This document shows positions 1 through 5,440 of a stretch of 6,399 nt of DNA, piece after piece. How positions within the stretch are numbered: the stretch's first letter is position 1; the number at the start of each line of letters is the position of its first letter. Source of the stretch: an uncultured Granulicatella sp. (GTDB lineage: Bacteria; Bacillota; Bacilli; Lactobacillales; Aerococcaceae). The stretch lies in assembly GCA_900551535.1 (NCBI GenBank), contig URWJ01000085.1:1-6399 (forward strand). Direction: 5' to 3'. The position numbers were made by a program, and so were the translations under genes. A model generated the notes under the pieces. It did not search any database. It was not told the DNA's origin and was given only the letters and a program-made list of their open reading frames with translations.

Positions 1-1332
1 TTCGATTGCACGGTCTACTTCCTCGTCTGTTGCATCGAGTCGTCCGTACAGTACATTTTCACGAATCGTTCCATTAAAGAGGAACACATCTTGTTGCACG
101 ATCCCAATTTGACGGCGAAGCGATTGTAAGGTGAAACGGTTGATGTTGGTTCCATCAATCAAGATTTCCCCTTCTTTTAAATCATAGAAGCGAGGCAATA
201 AGTTCACGAGCGTTGTCTTCCCAACTCCACTTGGTCCAACGAAGGCAACGGTTTGCCCTGGTTCCACCGTCAAGTTGATATGTTCCAACACCTTCTTATC
301 TTCTTCGTATCCGAATCCGACATTTTTATATTCCACACGTCCTTCAAACGCTGGAGCCGGAATCGCATCTGGCGCATCTTCGATATCAATTTCCACATTC
401 ATTAATTCTTTGAAACGACGGAAGCCCGCAAACCCTTTTGGATACAATTCAATCATTGAGTTCATTTTATTAATCGGTCCCACGAACACATTGGACAGTA
501 AGATGTAGCCGACTAATTCTCCCGCTGTTAGATCACCAATGACCGTGAAGTACGCTCCTACGATTAAGCTGAAGAGATTAATACTGCGCATTAATAAGTA
601 GTTGAAACTACTGCTTGTCCCCATCGTACGATAGAACGCAATTTTATTCGAGCGATACTCTTGAATGAGTTCTTCAAAGAGTTGTTGCTCATGACTTTCG
701 TTTGCAAATGCCTTTACCACACGCATTCCGCTAAGTACATTTTCCAAGCCTGCCGTATAGTTGGCTAACCCCTTGTAGATATTTCGATTGATCGCAGCCA
801 TGCGACGATTAAATACCGCCAGTGCCACCGCAATAATCGGAACGAAGAAAATCGTCAATAGCGCAAGCGTTGGATGCACTTGATACATCAACACAAATGA
901 ACCGATTAAGGTCATCACGGCGATAAAGAATTCTTCAGGACCATGGTGCGCCAATTCGCTAATGTCGAATAAATCACTCGACAAGCGGCTCATCAATTCC
1001 CCGATTTTCATATTGTCAAAAAACGAGAAAGATTGTTTTTGAACCTTCGCAAATAACTCACGACGCATATCCGTTTCAATGTTAATCCCTAAAATATGCC
1101 CCATGTACACCACGATAAAGTTCAAAGTTGTCGAGAAGGCATACAGCGCAAGTAGCCCTGCCCCCACGAGTATAATTTGTTGTAAGTTTTGAGACGGCAC
1201 GATGTTATCGATGACACTTCTCACCATTACTGGAAAGGCAAGTTCAAGAATGGCCACGATGACCGCACAGGTAAAATCGAGTAAGAATAATTTTTTATAC
1301 GGTTTGTAATAATGAATAAAATCTTTAATCAT
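1..1332 (-). CDS. ABC exporter, membrane domain fused to ATPase (3' end cut off by window edge)
   Basis: Half-size type I ABC exporter of the MsbA/LmrA/BmrA multidrug or lipid class, expected to dimerise in the cytoplasmic membrane and export a substrate using ATP. Translating the minus strand from the ATG at 1332 gives 444 residues with no stop up to base 1. Six hydrophobic segments can be placed at about 15-36, 53-79, 134-152, 155-174, 244-264 and 270-290. The ATPase domain follows: A-loop tyrosine at 342, Walker A GPSGVGKTT at 366-374, and the Q-loop in IVQQD with Gln 414. The ABC signature, Walker B and H-loop should lie in the missing 130-140 residues, so catalytic integrity cannot be judged. 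The start is supported by AAAGGAGA a few bases upstream, inside the end of the MATE gene, and the two genes overlap by four bases (ATGA). The substrate cannot be read from the sequence; a heterodimer with a gene outside the window is possible. Confidence 0.95.
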   Translation of the reverse strand, partial: MIKDFIHYYKPYKKLFLLDFTCAVIVAILELAFPVMVRSVIDNIVPSQNLQQIILVGAGLLALYAFSTTLNFIVVYMGHILGINIETDMRRELFAKVQKQSFSFFDNMKIGELMSRLSSDLFDISELAHHGPEEFFIAVMTLIGSFVLMYQVHPTLALLTIFFVPIIAVALAVFNRRMAAINRNIYKGLANYTAGLENVLSGMRVVKAFANESHEQQLFEELIQEYRSNKIAFYRTMGTSSSFNYLLMRSINLFSLIVGAYFTVIGDLTAGELVGYILLSNVFVGPINKMNSMIELYPKGFAGFRRFKELMNVEIDIEDAPDAIPAPAFEGRVEYKNVGFGYEEDKKVLEHINLTVEPGQTVAFVGPSGVGKTTLVNLLPRFYDLKEGEILIDGTNINRFTLQSLRRQIGIVQQDVFLFNGTIRENVLYGRLDATDEEVDRAIE

Positions 1333-2717
1333 GACTGCTCTCCTTTCGCATAATGTAATGTGCTCCAGTCTTTTGTCTTATAGACGATATGTCCATAAAG
1401 AACCGTTAACGCGTTTGATAATAACATGGCAATCCATACTCCGGTTGCCCCGAGTGCTGTAAAGGCTCCAAGCACCCAAATAATTGGCAGGCGTAATACC
1501 CAAAGACGTCCCACTGACATATTCATCGAGTATTTCGTCACGCCACATCCTTGGAAGAATCCATTGTATGCCGAGAACATTCCCATGAAGAAAATGATAA
1601 AGGCGGTATAGTTCAAATACTCAACGGCATTTGCCCAAAGAACGGCATCGCTTCTATCTTTAATAAAGACCCCAAGAATTGGAGACTGGAAGAAGAAGAC
1701 GATGATACAGCCAACTGTTGAAATCATGAGCACCCATAGTAGCGCTCGTCTAAAGATGGCATGCGCACGGTCGTAGAGTCCTGCCCCCATGTTTTGTCCG
1801 ATGATCGCTGTTAACGCCGCACCGATTCCCATCTGTGGTTGTGTTAATAAATCCGAGATGCGGTTTACCATCGAATACGCAGCCAGTACTGACGTTCCAT
1901 ACGACTGAATAAGTCCATTTAAGACGGTGAATCCTAATGCAGCTCCACCATACCCGAAGGCAGACGGCCATGCGACTTTAAGGATTTCTTTCATCACTTC
2001 TTTGTCAATTTTGACATGTCTTAAGTAGATTTGAATATCTGATTCCTTACGAACGGCACGAATGGCAAGCGCTAATAAGAGTACTTTTGCAATAACAGTC
2101 GCCCATCCTGCCCCTTCAATTCCCCAGTTCAACCCAGTGAGGCCGACAAAAGGAATCGTCGCAAAAATAAAGATTGGATCTAGAATAACGTTAGCAATCG
2201 AAGACGCCGCACTAATCATCGTAATCGTACGCGTTCTCCCTTGCGCATTTAGCAAGGACTGATAGCCAAAGTAGCAGAAATCAAAGAACAATCCAATAAA
2301 GTTAATCTTCAAGTATGCTACAGATTTTGCCAAGAAGGTCCCCTCTGCTCCCATCCACTTCACGAATAGAGGTGCAAGGAAATATCCAAGTACGGACAGC
2401 ACAAACCCAAAGAAATACGTTAATACCATCGCATTCCCTGCATAACGCTTCGCATCTCTATATTTTCCTGCTCCAAAATACTGAGCAACAAGCGCCGTCG
2501 CTCCGACACTAATCCCCATTCCAAGAGAAATAAATAAGAAATTCAACGGCCAAATAAACGCGGTTGCCGCAAAGTCTTCTGCAGAAAGTTGCGCCACATA
2601 TAACCCGTCTGTCAAATTGTATAAAGTTCGAATTAAATTATTAATCATTAACGGAGTCGCAATCGTTAAAATCACACGATTAATGTGCCCCGTCGTAATA
2701 AAATTTTGTTTTTCCAA
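1329..2717 (-). CDS. MATE-family multidrug efflux transporter
   Basis: Multidrug and toxic compound extrusion protein: a cytoplasmic membrane antiporter expected to expel drugs or metabolites using a sodium or proton gradient. From the TTG start it has 462 residues, normal for the family, and is hydrophobic throughout, consistent with twelve membrane helices. The two-lobed repeat is visible: VAQYFGAG (77-84) in the first half matches IGQNMGAG (306-313) in the second, and LLNAQGRTR matches FFQGCGVTK further along each half. The reading frame stays open to an ATG at 2783. I prefer the TTG at 2717 because AGGTG sits six bases upstream of it, the protein then begins directly with the usual cytoplasmic tail before helix 1, and the extra 22 residues look unlike a MATE N-terminus and overlap a promoter-like sequence. 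Its stop overlaps the start of the ABC exporter, implying translational coupling. The substrate is unknown. The family call is secure, the exact start less so. Confidence 0.93.
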   Translation of the reverse strand: MEKQNFITTGHINRVILTIATPLMINNLIRTLYNLTDGLYVAQLSAEDFAATAFIWPLNFLFISLGMGISVGATALVAQYFGAGKYRDAKRYAGNAMVLTYFFGFVLSVLGYFLAPLFVKWMGAEGTFLAKSVAYLKINFIGLFFDFCYFGYQSLLNAQGRTRTITMISAASSIANVILDPIFIFATIPFVGLTGLNWGIEGAGWATVIAKVLLLALAIRAVRKESDIQIYLRHVKIDKEVMKEILKVAWPSAFGYGGAALGFTVLNGLIQSYGTSVLAAYSMVNRISDLLTQPQMGIGAALTAIIGQNMGAGLYDRAHAIFRRALLWVLMISTVGCIIVFFFQSPILGVFIKDRSDAVLWANAVEYLNYTAFIIFFMGMFSAYNGFFQGCGVTKYSMNMSVGRLWVLRLPIIWVLGAFTALGATGVWIAMLLSNALTVLYGHIVYKTKDWSTLHYAKGEQS

Positions 2718-2723
2718 AATAAT

Positions 2724-2728
2724 CACCT
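2724..2728 (-). promoter_or_regulatory. Ribosome binding site that decides the MATE start
   Basis: AGGTG on the minus strand is followed by six bases and then TTG (2717-2715). The upstream ATG at 2783 has only an A-rich stretch before it and no clear match to the 16S tail. This favours the shorter protein. Confidence 0.6.
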
Positions 2729-2733
2729 GTTCT

Positions 2734-2762
2734 AGTATACATGATATCCCCACTGCTGTGAA
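2734..2762 (-). promoter_or_regulatory. Candidate sigma-A promoter of the MATE-ABC operon
   Basis: TTCACA (2757-2762) and TATACT (2734-2739) are separated by exactly 17 bases on the minus strand, each one mismatch from consensus. Transcription would begin near 2727, leaving a leader of only about ten bases in front of the TTG codon. This is unusually short and cuts into the ribosome binding site, so the promoter is a candidate only. If it is real, the ATG at 2783 cannot be in the message. Confidence 0.4.
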
Positions 2763-2794
2763 CACATACCATGAACAATTCAACTTTTCTGCTT

Positions 2795-2807
2795 TTCTCT
2801 AAGAGAA
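2795..2807. promoter_or_regulatory. Short perfect palindrome upstream of the MATE promoter
   Basis: TTCTCT-A-AGAGAA is a perfect 6+1+6 inverted repeat about 33 bases upstream of the candidate -35 box. Its size and place suit a small operator, but no regulator gene is visible in the window and a short AT-rich palindrome can occur by chance. Confidence 0.2.
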
Positions 2808-2822
2808 TAAAGGCTCGTTCTT

Positions 2823-2982
2823 GGACCATGGGATGTCTTCATAATAGCTGTAATAGGGCACCGGTTCGAGCCAAAGTCTCTCACCTCTAAACCTCAAAGC
2901 GGGAGTAAGGAAAACTTCCTAACTCCCGCTAATTCGCTTTTAGCGCCATCCCCTATTACTGCTATTATAGAATCCCATGTCC
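2823..2982 (+). repeat. Palindromic structured element, copy B
   Basis: A 160-base element with a long imperfect outer stem: 2823-2858 pairs with 2951-2982, the best blocks being GTAATAGGG with CCCTATTAC, ATAATAGC with GCTATTAT, and CATGGGA with TCCCATG. Inside are a small hairpin (2863-2885; GGT with ACC and GAG with CTC) and a 15-bp inner hairpin (2898-2912 with 2916-2930, one A-A mismatch, loop AAC). The order outer arm, ACCGG, small hairpin, CCTCAA, inner hairpin, AATTCG, outer arm is shared with copy A at 3257-3444 read on the opposite strand. No protein is encoded. It could be a structured RNA, a small mobile palindrome, or DNA that forms a cruciform. The strand given is the one that matches copy A read on minus. 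Confidence 0.75.
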
Positions 2983-2984
2983 CC

Positions 2985-3256
2985 TCGCGACCCTAACTGC
3001 ATCTTAAAAGGTAGAAAAAGTGTCCTGCTCTTTCTCTCTTCACCAGACTTGGTGAATAAACTACTTCGTATGATTTTGCAAAACAAAATTTCACAGCACG
3101 TAATTTTAAGTAGCACCTTATTCTATTTCTAGCCCGTACGAAGCACTCACAAACTTGATTTCGTTCCCCCCGAAGCAAAATTACTAAACACCTTGTCCAA
3201 AGAAACAAAAAATGTGAAATTCGAAATGTTAGGCACCACCTAACCTTTTTATACAA
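2985..3256. other. Spacer between the two inverted palindromic elements, no gene recognised
   Basis: About 270 bases with no convincing protein gene. It holds a perfect 7-bp hairpin TTCACCA-GACT-TGGTGAA (3039-3056), a longer-range imperfect inverted repeat (CTTCGTATG near 3064 with CGTACGAAG near 3136), and a hairpin followed by a T run (3228-3250). A 96-codon minus-strand frame (2993-3283) crosses it and enters copy A. Its composition, rich in Cys, Arg and Phe with no domain and no ribosome binding site that I can see, argues against a real protein. The stretch could be the body of a noncoding RNA or the decayed core of a mobile element. Confidence 0.5.
3228..3250 (+). terminator. Possible rho-independent terminator on the plus strand
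   Basis: GTTAGG-CACCA-CCTAAC is followed on the plus strand by CTTTTTAT. The stem is only six base pairs, so this is a weak call. No plus-strand gene is known here; if it works, it would end an unrecognised plus-strand transcript running through copy B and the spacer. Its core resembles the rpmG terminator hairpin at 3481-3502. Confidence 0.3.
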
Positions 3257-3444
3257 GCAGGTCTGAAGAATCATTTGGTCCATAGTGGCAACAATAGCGA
3301 GCGTAATCGATTCGAATTAGTAGGAGTTAGGAATTCATTCCTTACTCCTACTTTGAGGCTCGATAGGCGGTGAGACATAAGGCTCACGCCGGTACAGCTA
3401 TTGTAGCTACTATGGAATATCCAAATGATTCGTTAAAGACCTGC
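3257..3444 (-). repeat. Palindromic structured element, copy A
   Basis: A 188-base element whose outer arms pair over 36 bp in blocks: 3257-3264 with 3437-3444, 3268-3278 (GAATCATTTGG) with 3421-3431, 3280-3286 with 3409-3415, 3288-3289 with 3406-3407, and 3291-3298 with 3397-3404. Within lie a small hairpin (3366-3390; GGCG with CGCC and TGAG with CTCA, one bulged base) and a 15-bp inner hairpin (3319-3333 with 3338-3352, one mismatch). Read on the minus strand it aligns with copy B on the plus strand, sharing ACCGG, CCTCAA, the inner hairpin and AATTCG, with 20 bases after the inner hairpin in both. It lies between the rpmG terminator and the MATE operon. No protein is encoded. Confidence 0.78.
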
Positions 3445-3464
3445 GGTCTTTTCTCAAAAGCACA

Positions 3465-3504
3465 AAAAACAAAATAAAAAGAGTTAGGCAGCAGCCTAAC
3501 TCTT
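3465..3504 (-). terminator. Rho-independent terminator of rpmG
   Basis: On the minus strand a near-perfect stem, AGAGTTAGGC and its complement around the loop TGCT (hairpin 3479-3504), is followed by TTTTTATTTTGTTTTTT. It starts 15 bases past the rpmG stop codon. A strong stem plus a long U tract makes this a confident terminator. Confidence 0.9.
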
Positions 3505-3519
3505 CCGAATTTCTCAAAA

Positions 3520-3672
3520 TTATTTTTTAGTTTCTTTGAAGACAACGTGTTTACGTAATTTTGGAGAATATTTTTTTAATTCTAAACGCTCTGGATTGTT
3601 ACGTTTGTTTTTGCTTGTTAAGTATAAACGTTCACCTGTTTCAGCACATTCTAATAAAATGTTGATACGCAT
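3520..3672 (-). CDS. rpmG: 50S ribosomal protein L33, zinc-ligand-free type
   Basis: A 50-residue basic protein starting MRINILLEC and containing the L33 hallmark KNKRNNPERLELKKYSP, then a Lys/Arg-rich tail; length is typical of the family. L33 sits near the E site of the large ribosomal subunit. Zinc-binding L33 proteins carry two CxxC-like pairs. Here only Cys 9 remains: the partner position reads CAET instead of CxxC, and the second pair is replaced by YSP. This is therefore the zinc-independent (C-minus) form. The ATG at 3672 is supported by AGAGGTG (3679-3685) six bases upstream. The gene has its own strong promoter and terminator, so it can be expressed alone, although no terminator separates it from ilvE upstream. 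Many Firmicutes carry several L33 genes, so this need not be the only one. Confidence 0.95.
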   Translation of the reverse strand: MRINILLECAETGERLYLTSKNKRNNPERLELKKYSPKLRKHVVFKETKK

Positions 3673-3728
3673 GGATGACACCTCTCATTCAATTTATTTC
3701 ATTAACTCATTGAGTTTCATACTGGTAT

Positions 3729-3757
3729 ATATTAACAAATGCGTGTCGCTTTGTCAA
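3729..3757 (-). promoter_or_regulatory. Strong sigma-A promoter of rpmG
   Basis: A perfect TTGACA (3752-3757) lies 17 bases from TAATAT (3729-3734), with a TGT extension just before the -10 box. Transcription should start near 3722, giving a leader of about 50 bases. The leader contains a small inverted repeat, AACTC-AAT-GAGTT (3704-3716). I see no Zur-like palindrome overlapping the promoter. Confidence 0.9.
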
Positions 3758-3792
3758 TTCAGATTACCACGGATTTTTTGAAAAATTTATTC

Positions 3793-4818
3793 TTATAAAA
3801 CTTTTTGAATCCAACCTTCTGGAGCCTCTACATCTCCGTATTGGATGCCTACTAATTCATCGTATAAACGACGTGTGACAGGACCTACTTCTGTTTCAGA
3901 ATAGAACACATGGAAGTCGTCTCCGTTTTGAATGCCGCCTACTGGAGAAATAACAGCTGCAGTACCACAAGCCCCTGCTTCTGCAAAGATATCTAATTGG
4001 TCTACATATACATCGCCTTCTTTAACAGTCATGCCTAAACGGTGTTCTGCTAACCAAAGCAATGAGTATTTTGTAATACTTGGTAAGATCGATGGAGAGT
4101 AAGGTGTGATAAATTGGTTATCTTTAGTAATACCAAAGAAGTTCGCAGCCCCTACTTCTTCAATTTTTGTATGTGTCAATGGATCAAGGTAAATACAGTC
4201 ACTGAAATGACGTTCTTTCGCTTCTTTACCAGGAAGTAAGCTTGCCGCATAGTTCCCGCCGACTTTAGCAGCCCCTGTACCTACGTGTGCTGCACGGTCG
4301 TATTCAGAAACGATGAAGTTTGTTGGTGTTAATCCACCTTTGAAGTAAGCTCCTACTGGCATTACAAAGATTGAGAAAATATATTCTGTTGCAGGACGTA
4401 CCGCAACATTATTTCCTACCCCAATCATAAATGGACGGATATATAAGCTTCCTCCAGTTCCGTATGGTGGCAACCATTGTTCGTTCGCCTTCACCACTTT
4501 TTTCACGGCTTCAATAAAACGTTCTTCTGGAAATTCAGGCATGAGTAATCGACGGCATGAACGCGCCATACGAGCAGCGTTTTGGTCGACACGGAATAAG
4601 TTGATGCTACCATCTTTACAACGGTATGCTTTTAATCCTTCAAAACATTGTTGTCCGTAGTGAAGTGCTGTTGCTGCTTCGTCTACTTTTAAGACATTAT
4701 CTTCAATCAACGCACCTTCGTCCCACTCGCCATCTTTGTAATAGCTGATGTAACGTAAGTCTGTTTTAATGTAATCGAATCCTAAATTATTCCAATCTAA
4801 ATTTACTGTGTTTGTCAT
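3793..4818 (-). CDS. ilvE: Branched-chain amino acid aminotransferase
   Basis: A fold-type IV PLP enzyme that interconverts leucine, isoleucine and valine with their 2-oxo acids using 2-oxoglutarate/glutamate; cytoplasmic. At 341 residues it has the usual length of the long bacterial (BCAT type II-like) form. Visible motifs are LHYGQQCFEGLKAYR near 52-66, the PLP lysine in AKVGGNYAAS (Lys 185), EEVGAANFF near 220-228, and the phosphate-binding region EAGACGTAAVISPV near 280-293. The start at 4818 has a moderate CAGGG ribosome binding site. A lipoprotein gene ends only 20 bases upstream, so the two are probably cotranscribed. No T-box or attenuator precedes it. In Lactobacillales this enzyme often serves amino acid breakdown as well as synthesis, and no other ilv or leu genes are adjacent. 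I see no strong terminator between it and the rpmG promoter. Confidence 0.96.
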   Translation of the reverse strand: MTNTVNLDWNNLGFDYIKTDLRYISYYKDGEWDEGALIEDNVLKVDEAATALHYGQQCFEGLKAYRCKDGSINLFRVDQNAARMARSCRRLLMPEFPEERFIEAVKKVVKANEQWLPPYGTGGSLYIRPFMIGVGNNVAVRPATEYIFSIFVMPVGAYFKGGLTPTNFIVSEYDRAAHVGTGAAKVGGNYAASLLPGKEAKERHFSDCIYLDPLTHTKIEEVGAANFFGITKDNQFITPYSPSILPSITKYSLLWLAEHRLGMTVKEGDVYVDQLDIFAEAGACGTAAVISPVGGIQNGDDFHVFYSETEVGPVTRRLYDELVGIQYGDVEAPEGWIQKVL

Positions 4819-4838
4819 ATAATCCCTGCTTTCTTAGA

Positions 4839-5273
4839 TTACTCTACTGATTTATATTCCCCAGATGTTGTATCCATCTCTTCTAACTTTTTATCACTGG
4901 CATGATAGCGGAAGAATCCATAAGTTGAGGTGTTTGAATTCTCTACATGACGTACTTGTACATCAACCGAGTCATTCGTTTGTGCCTGAATGATAATCTC
5001 ATAGTTCTCACCTAAAACGACATTTTTGCGTTTTTCGATTTCTGCAATGGCCTCTCGCGCTAAATTATTTGCATTACGTGTTGTATCACTTGTTGTCTCC
5101 TGCACGGCCGTTGTTGGTCGAGCCGTAGTAGACTCTCCTGCTTCAGCGTTATTTTTAGAAATTTGAACGACTGGAGCCGAGTTATTGGCTGTTTGCTCTG
5201 GTCTGCGAGAGCATGCCATTAACGCCAGTACAAAAACTGCGATTCCTAATCCTTTTAAAACTTTGCGATTCAT
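4839..5273 (-). CDS. Predicted lipoprotein of unknown function
   Basis: A 144-residue secreted protein that I do not recognise by family. The N-terminus MNRKVLKG, a hydrophobic stretch and the lipobox LMAC (Cys 21) mark a signal peptidase II substrate anchored to the outer face of the cell membrane. Residues about 25-69 form a flexible Thr/Ala/Ser/Asn-rich linker. Residues about 70-144 look like a small alpha/beta domain: a charged helix (AREAIAEIEKRK), then beta-like segments such as NYEIIIQAQ, VDVQVRHV and TYGFFRYHAS. The ATG at 5273 is chosen over the ATG four bases upstream, which is in another frame, because AAGGTGG (5281-5287) is seven bases away. ilvE follows after 20 bases. Shared transcription with ilvE need not mean shared function; nothing in the sequence ties it to amino acid metabolism. 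Confidence 0.88.
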   Translation of the reverse strand: MNRKVLKGLGIAVFVLALMACSRRPEQTANNSAPVVQISKNNAEAGESTTARPTTAVQETTSDTTRNANNLAREAIAEIEKRKNVVLGENYEIIIQAQTNDSVDVQVRHVENSNTSTYGFFRYHASDKKLEEMDTTSGEYKSVE

Positions 5274-5300
5274 TCATTCACCACCTTCTTTATTTTATCT

Positions 5301-5309
5301 ATTCTATCA
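5301..5309 (-). promoter_or_regulatory. Extended -10 promoter for lipoprotein-ilvE
   Basis: TGATAGAAT on the minus strand is an extended -10 element. The -35 region at the usual distance (AATACT, 5324-5329) is poor, as is common for extended -10 promoters. Transcription near 5294 would give a leader of about 20 bases that includes the ribosome binding site. Confidence 0.5.
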
Positions 5310-5362
5310 CAATTTTTATAAAAAGTATTTTATCCTATGAATTTGTAATGATAATGAAAAAT

Positions 5363-5392
5363 TTTATATAAATTTGGTTCTTTTCATTTCAA
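5363..5392 (-). promoter_or_regulatory. Second, weaker promoter candidate for lipoprotein-ilvE
   Basis: TTGAAA (5387-5392) with TATAAA (5363-5368) at 18 bases, or TATATA at 16 bases. It overlaps the U tract of the trxB terminator. The region is very AT-rich, so a chance match is quite possible. Confidence 0.3.
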
Positions 5393-5434
5393 AAACAAAA
5401 AAACTCTAATGCAACACGAGTCACACTAGAGTTT
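5388..5434 (-). terminator. Rho-independent terminator of trxB
   Basis: On the minus strand AAACTCTAGTG (5424-5434) pairs with CATTAGAGTTT (5401-5411), 11 bp with one G-U pair and a 12-base loop, and is followed by a run of T broken by single G bases. It begins seven bases after the trxB stop codon. Confidence 0.88.
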
Positions 5435-5440
5435 CTTCAA

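Noticed and set aside
275..508. Plus-strand open frame inside the ABC exporter gene
   Set aside because: It is antisense to the ATPase coding region, which has clear Walker A and Q-loop motifs on the minus strand. The plus-strand frames inside the MATE gene (1426-1611, 2062-2262, 2315-2512, 2617-2802) are rejected for the same reason.
1750..1971. 73-codon minus-strand frame within the MATE gene
   Set aside because: It is an out-of-frame shadow on the same strand with no ribosome binding site and no recognisable sequence.
2860..2890. ACCGG with nearby GGTG, reminiscent of a T-box antiterminator
   Set aside because: The order and the conserved T-box core do not match, there is no specifier stem, and the neighbouring gene is a MATE transporter rather than an amino acid gene.
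3095..3135. Minus-strand sequence GCTAGAAATAG followed by AATAAGG, resembling the Cas9 guide/tracrRNA scaffold
   Set aside because: The match is short, the GAAA loop in guide scaffolds is man-made, and no CRISPR repeats or cas genes are in the window.
2993..3283. 96-codon open frame on the minus strand in the intergenic region
   Set aside because: It enters copy A, has no ribosome binding site that I can see, no domain, and an odd Cys/Arg/Phe-rich composition. Open by chance is the simpler explanation.
3435..3451. AAAGACC-TGC-GGTCTTT hairpin as a plus-strand terminator
   Set aside because: The following T run is too short, and its left half is better explained as part of the outer arm of copy A, pairing with 3257-3264.
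3536..3781. 81-codon plus-strand open frame over rpmG
   Set aside because: It is antisense to the real L33 gene and its promoter, and resembles no protein I know.
5343..5361. Fur-box-like AATGATAAT upstream of the lipoprotein gene
   Set aside because: Only one half-site fits; the other half is plain A/T sequence, and no iron-related gene follows.
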